Positions 15,919-23,421 of a stretch of 27,053 bases of DNA are shown here, piece by piece. Within the stretch, counting starts at the first letter, position 1; each line of letters opens with the position of its first letter. The stretch comes from Parcubacteria group bacterium RIFCSPHIGHO2_01_FULL_47_10b (GTDB lineage: Bacteria > Patescibacteriota > Minisyncoccia > 2-01-FULL-47-10). The notes below the pieces were generated by a model. That model ran no database searches. It saw only the letters and a program-made list of their open reading frames with translations, and was not told the origin of the DNA. Where the stretch lies: NCBI GenBank assembly GCA_001824325.1, contig MHXC01000033.1:17700-44752 (forward strand), read 5' to 3'. Position numbers and translations under genes: made by a program.

Positions 15919-16962
15919 CGAATGTGCCAATACTCTCTGTTCGAGTTCAAATTCGATACGCTCGAATTCAGCGTCGCGGGCCTTGGTACTCATTTGTTCA
16001 GTTGTCGCAGAGAACTCATGCTGGACAAGCTCTCCACTTGTCAAACTTTGAACTAGTTCTATCACCGCATCGAAATCCTTCGGAAGAACTGATGCTCCAG
16101 CCGTTATCCCGAGGATTTTGGTATCGACGAACCACGATGGGTCGACACTGTCGGTGTCAATCGTGCAGCGTGTTTTGACTCCACGTTGCTGAGCGATTTC
16201 GACTAACCGTGTCGTATTGGAGCTTTTGAAAAACTGAATATCACCTACGACGAGAACGGTATCGACACCGCAACGATCGATCAAGTCTATTAAAGCCTCT
16301 TGACGCGATGTTGTCGCACCACATCTACCGATGCCATCGATGAAACGTTTTGGTAGGAGTGGCTTTAGAAATGCAACTGCTTCCTCTGTTTCAGATTTCG
16401 CGAGTGTTGTCTGTGTGACGACAACCACCTCAGCCGCACTTCGAACTCGTCGAATGTCTTCCCCTGAAAGCATTGGCTTCGAGCGGGGGTCGAGTAAAAT
16501 AATCTGGCGCTGTTGTAAACTGGAAATAGCTTCTGGTTCGAGGCACCCGATCATTTCTTGGTGTCCAGCATGACCGATTACAACTGCAAGGCGATCATCT
16601 CCTCGTTTGATATAGCTTGCGATTAAACGATGGTTTCGGACGACCAGAGGGCATGTCATGTCTCCGAATATTATGCCTCTCTGGCCGGCAAGGGATCGAT
16701 TAGAGGATGAACCGCCATGGGCGCTTTGGATGTACATCGCTTGTCCGTCAAATTCCGGCGGAATGTCTGCGATCGACTTTACGAGGGATATCCCAGCCAT
16801 TTCCGCCATCCGTACCACATTTCTATTGTGCGCTGGCGGGTAACAAAAGAAATGTAGCCACGGAAACCGCTTCTTTAGTTCAGTGAGACGTTGAATGGGC
16901 TCGAACGCATATTCTTGAATTCCAAGACACGCACCTCGATACTTCGCAATAAAGATTTTCAA
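15910..16962 (-). CDS. ispH: 4-hydroxy-3-methylbut-2-enyl diphosphate reductase
   Basis: IspH is the last MEP-pathway enzyme, a [4Fe-4S] reductase giving IPP and DMAPP. All key residues are present: Cys12 (YRGACLGI), Cys104 (DMTCPLV) and Cys214 (GRCGATTSRQ) for the cluster; His45, His82 (SAHGG) and His134/Glu136 (GHAGHQEM); Thr186 (TQTTL) and the SSN triad at 247-249. The start is the TTG at 16962, which has an AAGGGGG ribosome site and places the first Cys at residue 12 as in E. coli; an ATG at 17010 would lie inside idi. The gene begins 10 nt after idi. A 40-residue charged tail (310-350) is extra. No other MEP genes are in view. Confidence 0.88.
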   Translation of the reverse strand: MKIFIAKYRGACLGIQEYAFEPIQRLTELKKRFPWLHFFCYPPAHNRNVVRMAEMAGISLVKSIADIPPEFDGQAMYIQSAHGGSSSNRSLAGQRGIIFGDMTCPLVVRNHRLIASYIKRGDDRLAVVIGHAGHQEMIGCLEPEAISSLQQRQIILLDPRSKPMLSGEDIRRVRSAAEVVVVTQTTLAKSETEEAVAFLKPLLPKRFIDGIGRCGATTSRQEALIDLIDRCGVDTVLVVGDIQFFKSSNTTRLVEIAQQRGVKTRCTIDTDSVDPSWFVDTKILGITAGASVLPKDFDAVIELVQSLTSGELVQHEFSATTEQMSTKARDAEFERIEFELEQRVLAHSKK

Positions 16963-16972
16963 ATGAACCCCC

Positions 16973-17536
16973 TTATTTTTTTGTTGTATTTTTGTTAAAC
17001 CACATTTCAAATGCCTTATTCTGTGCTAATAACTGTGAAATTTCAAGAGCCCAGTGAGAGTATTCAGGAGAATTGATTATTGTGGAGCTGACAAACTGAG
17101 TCCATGCAACCCATTTCATTGCACTAACCTCTTTTTTATTTAACCGAGGATGTTGTTTGGTTATTCCTACAAACACCGGGCATAATTCATATTCCACAAC
17201 GCCGTTGTGTTGATAGCGATAACGGTAATCGGGGAGCACCTCGATTAGCTTGATATTCGATAACCCTAACTCCTCCATAACCCGTCGTCGCGCCGCATCT
17301 TCTATTTCTTCTCCTAACCTTGGATGCCCACAACAACTATTCGACCACACTCCCGGCCACGTTTTTTTCGTCAGACTCCGTTGTTGCAATAAGAGCTCGC
17401 CCTTGTCATTAAACAAAAATACCGAAAAGCCCCGATGTAGCGGCGTATTAGCCGTATGCACTGTTGCTTTCGGGGCAGTACCGAGTACTTCATTGCGCTC
17501 ATTAACGAGCACTACATGGTCATCGTTGGCTGTCAT
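16973..17536 (-). CDS. idi: Isopentenyl-diphosphate delta-isomerase, type I
   Basis: This Nudix-fold enzyme interconverts IPP and DMAPP. It has the type I active-site Cys in NSCCGHPRLGEE, the metal-binding HRGFSVFLF region, the RRVMEELGL helix and the second catalytic Glu in VEYELCPVF. The length is 187 residues. The ATG at 17536 follows a TATAAT (17549-17544) by 7 nt, so the transcript probably has no leader. The frame remains open to 17911 but upstream residues are unlike any isomerase. It is transcribed with ispH. Confidence 0.9.
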   Translation of the reverse strand: MTANDDHVVLVNERNEVLGTAPKATVHTANTPLHRGFSVFLFNDKGELLLQQRSLTKKTWPGVWSNSCCGHPRLGEEIEDAARRRVMEELGLSNIKLIEVLPDYRYRYQHNGVVEYELCPVFVGITKQHPRLNKKEVSAMKWVAWTQFVSSTIINSPEYSHWALEISQLLAQNKAFEMWFNKNTTKK

Positions 17537-17543
17537 ACTGCGC

Positions 17544-17549
17544 ATTATA
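17544..17549 (-). promoter_or_regulatory. -10 element for a leaderless idi-ispH transcript
   Basis: A perfect TATAAT ends 7 nt before the idi ATG. No good -35 is seen at the proper distance. The gap between idi and the divergent phosphatase gene also holds a 7-bp inverted repeat (AGCGGTG 17605-17611, CACCGCT 17621-17627) of unknown role. Confidence 0.5.
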
Positions 17550-17722
17550 CCTATAATGCACCTACATGCAACTGGTTGCACTGTGAGTAATCGCGGAGTA
17601 TCATAGCGGTGTATGGTAGTCACCGCTGACGCCCCTATAAAGCATATTATTACTTCGTACAGCGACCCTGATATTATCGAGTACTTGTCGAAGAAATCAT
17701 AAACTTTATTAAATGGACGACC

Positions 17723-18508
17723 ATGAAGCACGGAGACATAAAACAATTCATCGAACGAACCATAAAGAAAGCTGGCGATGCAGCGCTTGAGCTCTATGGC
17801 GAAGTCGGAGTGAAATATACCAAAGCAAATGCAGCTGACGTTGTGACCGAGGCAGATCTCCGTAGTGAAAAAATTATCCTCGACGCAATCAAGCGCGAAT
17901 TTCCTCATCACGGCATTATTTCCGAGGAAAGCGGCGAGGACAATGCGGGCGCCGAATCGTTGTGGATTATTGATCCACTCGATGGAACACGAAATTTCGC
18001 AACCAAGACGCCTTTTTGGGGAGTAATGATGGCGCTGGTGGAAAAGGGTGAGACGCGTTATGGGGCGATATATATTCCGATGTGGAAGGACTACCTATAT
18101 GCAGAAAAGGATAAAGGCGCATATCGTAATGGCGAACGAACGCATTGTTCTGATGCGCGAGATCTTTCGAAGAGTTTTGGATATTTCGATGTGAGTTCCA
18201 GACAGCTTAAAGTCGACATACTTTCCCGATTTACTAAAATACCTCAGGAATCAGCGATCTGGATGACCAGCCTAAACTGTATGATCGTGCCTACATTGCT
18301 TATTGTTGCCGGCAGTCGTGACTGGATTATAACAACGCCGGTTGAGAAAAAAATATGGGACCACGCGGCTTCAAAATTACTAATAGCAGAATCGGGCTGC
18401 GTCGTTACCCGTTATAACGGTAAGCCATGCGATTACACTGATGTGCACTATATAGGCGCAAATAAATATCTTCATCCGCAGCCTGTAATAATTCTTCAAG
18501 GTCTATGA
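17723..18508 (+). CDS. Inositol-monophosphatase-family phosphatase
   Basis: The 261-residue protein shows the metal-dependent phosphatase signature: Glu69 (ISEESGE), DPLDGTRNF (Asp84, Asp87) and a C-terminal WDHAA with the third metal ligand. Members act on inositol phosphate, fructose-1,6-bisphosphate, 3'-phosphoadenosine 5'-phosphate or NADP; the sequence does not decide. It overlaps the Nudix gene by 4 nt (ATGA), suggesting coupled translation. Confidence 0.88.
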   Translation: MKHGDIKQFIERTIKKAGDAALELYGEVGVKYTKANAADVVTEADLRSEKIILDAIKREFPHHGIISEESGEDNAGAESLWIIDPLDGTRNFATKTPFWGVMMALVEKGETRYGAIYIPMWKDYLYAEKDKGAYRNGERTHCSDARDLSKSFGYFDVSSRQLKVDILSRFTKIPQESAIWMTSLNCMIVPTLLIVAGSRDWIITTPVEKKIWDHAASKLLIAESGCVVTRYNGKPCDYTDVHYIGANKYLHPQPVIILQGL

Positions 18509-18930
18509 AAAAATACGCAACAGCCGGAATTAAAGCGATCATACAAAATAACGAGGGGAAGTTCTTAGTTATCCAAGAGCGAATCAATGGCATTCCAAAG
18601 TGGACGCTACCAGGTGGGAGAATCGAAATTGGAGAAATTCCGGTGGAAACACTCGTTCGGGAAGTTCGGGAAGAGGTAGGACTCGTAGTCACTATCGAGA
18701 TGATTATCGGCCTGTGGTGGAATATGTCGAGCGACAGCACAACTCCGGGGCAACAAAACATATATACGACATATCTCTGTTCGTATCAAGGCGGCGAAAT
18801 CCATCACACAGACCAAATGAGCGACGAAGATATTTTAGATTATCGCTGGGTGACAAAAGAAGAATTTTTGCCGCCGGACTATGTACCCGCACATGAAAGT
18901 CTGAAGGATGTGGTGCGGATGTTGCCGTAG
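18505..18930 (+). CDS. Nudix hydrolase
   Basis: A 141-residue protein with a complete Nudix box: GRIEIGEIPVETLVREVREE with VGL following, fitting GX5EX7REUXEEXGU. The preceding AIIQNNEGKFLVIQER strand is typical. It would hydrolyse a nucleoside diphosphate linked to another group; the substrate is unknown. The overlap with the upstream phosphatase hints at a joint clean-up or salvage role, but that is only inference. Confidence 0.88.
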   Translation: MKKYATAGIKAIIQNNEGKFLVIQERINGIPKWTLPGGRIEIGEIPVETLVREVREEVGLVVTIEMIIGLWWNMSSDSTTPGQQNIYTTYLCSYQGGEIHHTDQMSDEDILDYRWVTKEEFLPPDYVPAHESLKDVVRMLP

Positions 18931-18971
18931 CCGCGGAGCGCCTAGAAGACTATTCATATCTTAAAAAGCCA

Positions 18972-19000
18972 TTGACGCTATATACACCTCGGTGTATACT
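18972..19000 (+). promoter_or_regulatory. Promoter and palindromic operator of vapBC-1
   Basis: TTGACG (18972-18977) and TATACT (18995-19000) are 17 nt apart. The spacer and -10 contain a perfect 18-bp palindrome with 8-bp arms TATACACC and GGTGTATA around TC (18981-18998), a good autorepressor site for the RHH antitoxin. The start codon at 19010 is only 9 nt beyond the -10, so the message is nearly leaderless. Confidence 0.75.
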
Positions 19001-19009
19001 TACGCTATC

Positions 19010-19264
19010 ATGGTTCGCACACAAATTTATTTGCAAAAGAGTCAACTGAATCAATTACGTCGTTTAGCAAGAAGTAAAAGGGCGACTGTTTCTGATGTTA
19101 TTCGCTCGATACTGACTGGCAACTTAGAACAAACGCGCAGTCCTGAATCGGGCGGTATAGGGATAATGTTTGATGCATTTCAGCGCATTGGCGCTTTGGC
19201 CCGCAAGGACACTCCGAGGGATTTGGCATCCCGTATGGACGACTATCTGTATAAACGGCCGTAA
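19010..19264 (+). CDS. vapB: RHH antitoxin, VapB-type
   Basis: An 84-residue protein beginning VRTQIYLQKSQLNQLRRLA with TVSDVIRSIL, a CopG/Arc ribbon-helix-helix. The C-terminal half (about residues 50-84) would wrap the toxin. An upstream in-frame GTG at 18992 lies in the operator and is not used here. The PIN toxin follows after 8 nt. Confidence 0.82.
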   Translation: MVRTQIYLQKSQLNQLRRLARSKRATVSDVIRSILTGNLEQTRSPESGGIGIMFDAFQRIGALARKDTPRDLASRMDDYLYKRP

Positions 19265-19272
19265 GATCAATT

Positions 19273-19692
19273 ATGCAAGTTTTTATTGACTCCAATTTTT
19301 GGATTGCATTATGCAGTCCAAACGATACCCTGCATAAGAAATCGAGGGCTATTGCCCGACGATTGAAACATGAGCGCGCGGACCTCGTGACCTCAAGCGA
19401 CGTTATAGCTGAAACAGTGACGGTTCTCTCCATGCGTGCTGGCAGAAAAATTGCTATTGCCGCAGGAGAATTATTGGTCGCAAACCCGATGCTTGAAATA
19501 GTACATATCGAAGAAGAATTGTATCTACGTGCATGGGATATTTTTCGTGCGACTTCGAAAAAGGATGTGGGGTTCGTCGATTGTTCAATTCTTGCTGTGT
19601 TGCAAACGATGATGATCCCTACACTGGTGACATTCGACTGCGACTTGGCGCATTTTGCTGTAAAGCAGCACGTAGAGACAGTAACTACCTGA
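19273..19692 (+). CDS. vapC: PIN-domain toxin VapC
   Basis: A 139-residue PIN nuclease with the acidic residues in FIDSNFWIAL, SSDVIAETVTVLS, VGFVDCSILAVL and TFDCDLAHF. VapC toxins are Mg-dependent ribonucleases, many cutting tRNA or 23S rRNA. It follows its antitoxin and looks intact. It converges on asnS with 15 nt between stops. Confidence 0.85.
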   Translation: MQVFIDSNFWIALCSPNDTLHKKSRAIARRLKHERADLVTSSDVIAETVTVLSMRAGRKIAIAAGELLVANPMLEIVHIEEELYLRAWDIFRATSKKDVGFVDCSILAVLQTMMIPTLVTFDCDLAHFAVKQHVETVTT

Positions 19693-19707
19693 TAGTTGGA
19701 TTTACGT

Positions 19708-21017
19708 TTACGGTCTCATCCGATTAATCAACCGTGGAAACGGGATGGTTTCGCGCACATGTTGCACGCCACAGATCCAGGCAACGGTCCGCTCAAGGCC
19801 TAGTCCAAAGCCGCTGTGAGGCACGCTGCCAAAGCGGCGCAGATCGAGATACCACTGATATTCTGGTCCGGTCGTCCTTCGAGCTCGATGGCTGCCTGCA
19901 GCGTTTCATAATCATCTTCACGTTGCGATCCGCCGATAAGTTCGCCCGCGCCTTCAATGCCAATGAGGTCGTTATTTAACACCAATTCGGGATTTTTCGG
20001 ATCGCGTTTCATGTAGAATGGCTTGATAGCCCGCGGCCAGCGTTCGATAAAGATTGGTGCTGGCGAGTCTGTAGTCAATAATGATTCGTCGTCGTTTCCG
20101 AGGTCCTCGCCATCCTTGATATCGCTGCCGAGTGAGTGAAGCTGCTTGATGGCATCGGCATACGACAGCCGAGTGAATGGCGCTTTTTTGTTTTGGAGCG
20201 AAGCAATGTGCTGGAGTGGCGCGAGGGTACGCTCCAAAATCGCCAATTCCACTGCGCATCGCTCAAGCGCTGTTCGAACTACCGCGATTATGAGCTCTTC
20301 TTGGATGCGCATATTTTCCTCATGCTCCACAAACGCGGCTTCAGCATCCATCATCCAAAACTCAGTCAAGTGCCGTTTTGTTTTGCTTTTTTCAGCGCGG
20401 AACGTAGGCCCAAAGTCAAATGCCTTGCCAACAGACATAATGGCTGCCTCAAGATACAACTGGCCTGACTGCGACAAAAATACTTTTCCCTGATCAAAAT
20501 ATTCGAGCTCGAACAATGTTGTTGCGCCTTCGCACGCGTCGGGCGTCAGTATTGGTGTGTCGATTTTGATAAACCCGCGAGAGTGAAAGAATTCATAAAT
20601 CGCCTGGATCGCCACGTCACGAACCCGCTGAATCGCCCATTGCTTTTTGCTGCGCAGCCATAAGTGTCGATTATCGAGCAAAAAATCAGGCCCGTGCTCT
20701 TTTTTGCCCAGCGGATATTCCGGGGCGAGCTGTACGATCGTGAGTTCGGTGATATGCAGCTCGAACTCGCCAGGGCGTTTGGGGTGCGCCGCAACCGTGC
20801 CCGCGACGATCACCGACGACTCCTGTGTCACTTGCTCTGCTGCCTGCCACACGGTCTCCGCCACGTCCGGCTTATACACAATCCCTTGTACAAACCCACT
20901 CCCGTCTCGCAACTCAAGAAACGCAATTTTCCCCGACGAGCGCTTGTTGTATAGCCAGCCGGAAATGGTGACTGACTTGCCAATATGGAACGAGAGGGAG
21001 GAAATGGTGGAGGTCAT
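19708..21017 (-). CDS. asnS: Asparagine-tRNA ligase, with an apparent 1-nt deletion
   Basis: A class II synthetase: an OB-fold anticodon-binding domain ([20 protein letters not shown]), a class II catalytic core with motif 2 ([20 protein letters not shown]) and [13 protein letters not shown]. In the frame read from the start, similarity ends at EGRPDQ (about 19864) and a stop follows at 19800. In the -1 frame the expected end continues without a break: [20 protein letters not shown], then [12 protein letters not shown] (motif 3), RETIPFPR and a stop at 19708-19710. One missing base near 19861-19866 explains this. The intact protein would be about 436 residues. No slippery heptamer is seen. 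Either a sequencing or assembly error or a real lesion is possible; error is likelier for an essential gene. Confidence 0.88.
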
Positions 21018-21086
21018 AGAGGGAAGTGACTATATGTATACAAGCGTATCAGGAAGTTGATCGTGATTCAAGGGTATGAGATTTCC

Positions 21087-21141
21087 GTACATTATACATA
21101 CATTTGACTTACGCCTTCTGTATGTATATAATGTACATACA
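21087..21141 (+). promoter_or_regulatory. Promoter and inverted-repeat operators between asnS and vapBC-2
   Basis: For the antitoxin, TTGACT (21104-21109) and TATAAT (21127-21132) are 17 nt apart. The -10 is framed by perfect 8-bp arms TGTATGTA (21119-21126) and TACATACA (21134-21141). A second, inverted copy of the site lies at 21087-21102 and differs by a 2-nt deletion; it carries a TATAAT facing asnS (21096-21091). The antitoxin probably represses from both sites. Confidence 0.7.
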
Positions 21142-21160
21142 TTTTGTAAATAATGAAGCC

Positions 21161-21388
21161 ATGGATAATACAAAAACAAAAATTACGATTAGTGTTCCTG
21201 AAGCCGCTTTGGCTAAAGTAAGGCACGCAGTTCCCCGTGGTAAATATTCAGAGTTCTTCATAGCCGCAGCGCTACGCGAGCTTGAAAGACAAGCAAAAAA
21301 GCGAATACTTGCCTTACGGGGAAAGATTGTTTTTGATTTAGACTGGAAGGAAATGGAACGTATCGAACTCAAACATGAATCAAAATGA
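21161..21388 (+). CDS. Antitoxin of the second VapBC-type pair
   Basis: A 75-residue protein that begins MDNTKTKITISVPEAALAKV and continues with VPRGKYSEFFIAAALRELE, a ribbon-helix-helix-like unit, followed by a short toxin-binding tail (KIVFDLDWKEMERIE). The ATG at 21161 lies about 28 nt from the -10. In-frame codons further upstream are inside the operator. Its stop overlaps the PIN toxin start (ATGA). Confidence 0.8.
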   Translation: MDNTKTKITISVPEAALAKVRHAVPRGKYSEFFIAAALRELERQAKKRILALRGKIVFDLDWKEMERIELKHESK

Positions 21389-21780
21389 AACTCTATTCCA
21401 TTGACACCTCCGCATGGATTGCATTTTTTCGAAAAAGAAGTTCTCCCGCATTTTTTGCTGTTGAAAAGGTGCTTGCTAATGAATATGCGAGCGTCGGAAT
21501 TGATGGAATAGTTATGACCGAGTTACTTCAAGGGGTAAGATCAAGAAAGGAGACAGATTTAATTGATGCCGCCATCGGGAGCTTGCCTTACTTTCTACAC
21601 AACAGGGACATTTTTTTTCGTGCGGGCGGGTTGAATAAAAGTTTGCGCGCGAAGGGCATCACAATCCCGATAACCGATGCAATTATTGCTGCTACATGTA
21701 TAGAATATGGCGCAGTATTACTGACAATAGACGAGCATTTCAAGCACTTTAGAGGATTGAAAGCGAAAATAGTTTGCTAA
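21385..21780 (+). CDS. vapC: PIN-domain toxin VapC (second copy)
   Basis: A 131-residue PIN nuclease with YSIDTSAWIAFF, MTELLQGVRS, ITIPITDAIIAATC and LLTIDEHFKHF carrying the conserved acidic residues. It is only distantly similar to the VapC at 19273, so it is not a recent duplicate. It is probably a site-specific RNase controlled by the antitoxin it overlaps. Confidence 0.85.
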   Translation: MKLYSIDTSAWIAFFRKRSSPAFFAVEKVLANEYASVGIDGIVMTELLQGVRSRKETDLIDAAIGSLPYFLHNRDIFFRAGGLNKSLRAKGITIPITDAIIAATCIEYGAVLLTIDEHFKHFRGLKAKIVC

Positions 21781-21803
21781 TGCAGGGAGAGTTTAAGAAA
21801 TGA

Positions 21804-22421
21804 ATGGCTGAATCTATGCAATACAACAAAGCAATAAGCCACATCACCAGCGCCGACCCCATCCTCGCTCGCGCTATCGCGAAGCTCGGTCCCTGTACGC
21901 TTGAGCCCACACACGGCGAACCGTTTCAGGAACTTGGGGAATCTATTTTGTATCAGCAATTAAGCGGCAAGGCAGCGGCGACTATTGTGGGGCGGTTAAA
22001 GGATTTGTATGGCGGCAAGTGGCCTGGTGCGCAGGCGCTACTCGATACACCAGACATGCGCATTCGGGGGGTCGGGATTTCAAATGCAAAGATGCTTGCA
22101 ATACAGGACTTGGCGCGACATGTATTGAAGGGCAAGCTCAAGATGTCAGCACTGGCTGCGCTCGACGATGATGCTTTAGTGGAACATGTGGACAAAGTTC
22201 GCGGCATCGGCCGCTGGACTGCGGAAATGTTTTTGATATTCACTCTTGGCAGGCCAGATGTCTTTCCAGTTGATGATCTGGGCATTCAAAAAGGCGTGCG
22301 ACGTGTGTACGGCTATAAAAAGCTTCCGGCAAAGAGCACCATGCTCCGTCATGCGGAGAAATGGAAGCCCTATCGAACGGTGGCAACGTGGTATTTGTGG
22401 CGGGTGGTGGATAAGGGGTGA
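21804..22421 (+). CDS. DNA-3-methyladenine glycosylase (AlkA-like, HhH-GPD)
   Basis: A 205-residue base-excision-repair glycosylase that removes alkylated bases. The helix-hairpin-helix is at about residues 124-141 (VDKVRGIGRWTAEMF), and the catalytic Asp lies in FPVDDLG (Asp157 or 158). There is no [4Fe-4S] Cys cluster, which argues against Nth/MutY. The N-terminal AlkA domain found in E. coli is missing, as in short bacterial forms. The start at 21804 is the first ATG in frame. Confidence 0.88.
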   Translation: MAESMQYNKAISHITSADPILARAIAKLGPCTLEPTHGEPFQELGESILYQQLSGKAAATIVGRLKDLYGGKWPGAQALLDTPDMRIRGVGISNAKMLAIQDLARHVLKGKLKMSALAALDDDALVEHVDKVRGIGRWTAEMFLIFTLGRPDVFPVDDLGIQKGVRRVYGYKKLPAKSTMLRHAEKWKPYRTVATWYLWRVVDKG

Positions 22422-22426
22422 GATCC

Positions 22427-22454
22427 TTGACACGCACTAACCCCCATGTATACT
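22427..22454 (+). promoter_or_regulatory. Strong promoter for the 23S rRNA transcript
   Basis: A perfect TTGACA (22427-22432) and TATACT (22449-22454) are 16 nt apart, overlapping nothing but the few bases after the glycosylase stop. It points into the 23S rRNA gene with no gene in between. Confidence 0.7.
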
Positions 22455-22460
22455 AATAAA

Positions 22461-22784
22461 TACAACCATACAGCGAGCAAAACATTCGTTAGCGCCCATT
22501 CATTATCGGGTGCGAGTATATGTATACTCGAGTGATGTTTATGCGCCTAGCTTGGTTGTAGCTCTGTCAAAGTATAAGAGCTTTACTCCATGCACGTTGA
22601 CAATTGCATACGTACATATCAGACGCGCTTTGTGTTTTATACAGGAGCGTGCGATATGTGTATCGAGATTGTCAGCATCAAAACAATCAAAACAAAAGAT
22701 CAAACCAAAGATCTCGTTGTGGTTAAAAACTCGAAATTCTCGAGAATCATAGAATATGGCTAGTAAGTAGCTTAGGCGTTCTAT
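22461..22784 (+). other. 23S rRNA leader region
   Basis: About 320 nt without a credible protein or tRNA gene. It holds a perfect 18-bp palindrome, arms CGAGTATA and TATACTCG around TG (22513-22530). AGCTCTGTCAA (22560-22570) weakly resembles an antitermination boxA. CATAGAA and TTCTATG arms just before the rRNA 5' end may form part of a processing stem. The roles are inferred. Confidence 0.4.
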
Positions 22785-23385
22785 GGTTCCTGTAGTAGCG
22801 GGTATACAGAGGATCCCTTGAGACCAAACAGCGATGAAGGACGTGGCGTGACTGCGATAAGCGTCGGCGAGGCGTCGAGCGGCCTGCGACCCGGCGATGT
22901 CCGAATGAGGAAACTCACTGGAAGTCATGTTCCAGTATCACGTGTATGGGAAACTGTGCGCGTGGAGCATACCTGGGGAAGTGAAACATCTCATTACCCA
23001 GAGGAAAAGAAAGCAATAATCCATCCTTCGGGATGGTGTGCGTATTCCCTGAGTAGCGGCGAGCGAAACGGGAGAAGTCTAAACCAGTCGATTTATTTCG
23101 ACTGGGGTTGAGGCGCAAAAAACGTAATCGCACTTCTGTCGTGTCGAGTGATTGATTCGTCAATCGCGAGGCGACGGATAGTCTGATTACGGATCAAGAG
23201 GGTCGAAAAAGTATTTTCGGTAGCCGAAGGACCCCTGGAACGGGCGTGCCAAAGAGGGTAATAGCCCCGTAGGCGAAACTGAAAATCTACCTTCGATTGT
23301 GTTCTAGAGTAGGGCCGTGCCAGCTGCACGGTTTGAAGGCGGGAGTACTGTCTCCTAAGACTAAATATGTTTGGCCATCGATAGC

Positions 23386-23421
<36 letters not shown>

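Noticed and set aside
16963..17010. ATG start of ispH at 17010
   Set aside because: It lies inside idi in another frame; the TTG at 16962 has a good ribosome site and puts the first cluster Cys at residue 12.
17537..17911. N-terminal extension of the isomerase to an ATG at 17911
   Set aside because: The added 125 residues resemble no isomerase, and they overlap the divergent phosphatase gene; the ATG at 17536 has a -10 element at a leaderless distance.
22598..22630. A second 23S promoter at TTGACA 22598-22603
   Set aside because: No TATAAT-like hexamer lies 15-19 nt downstream.
22422..22784. tRNA or small RNA gene in the 23S leader
   Set aside because: No cloverleaf or T-loop (GTTCGA-type) sequence was found by eye.
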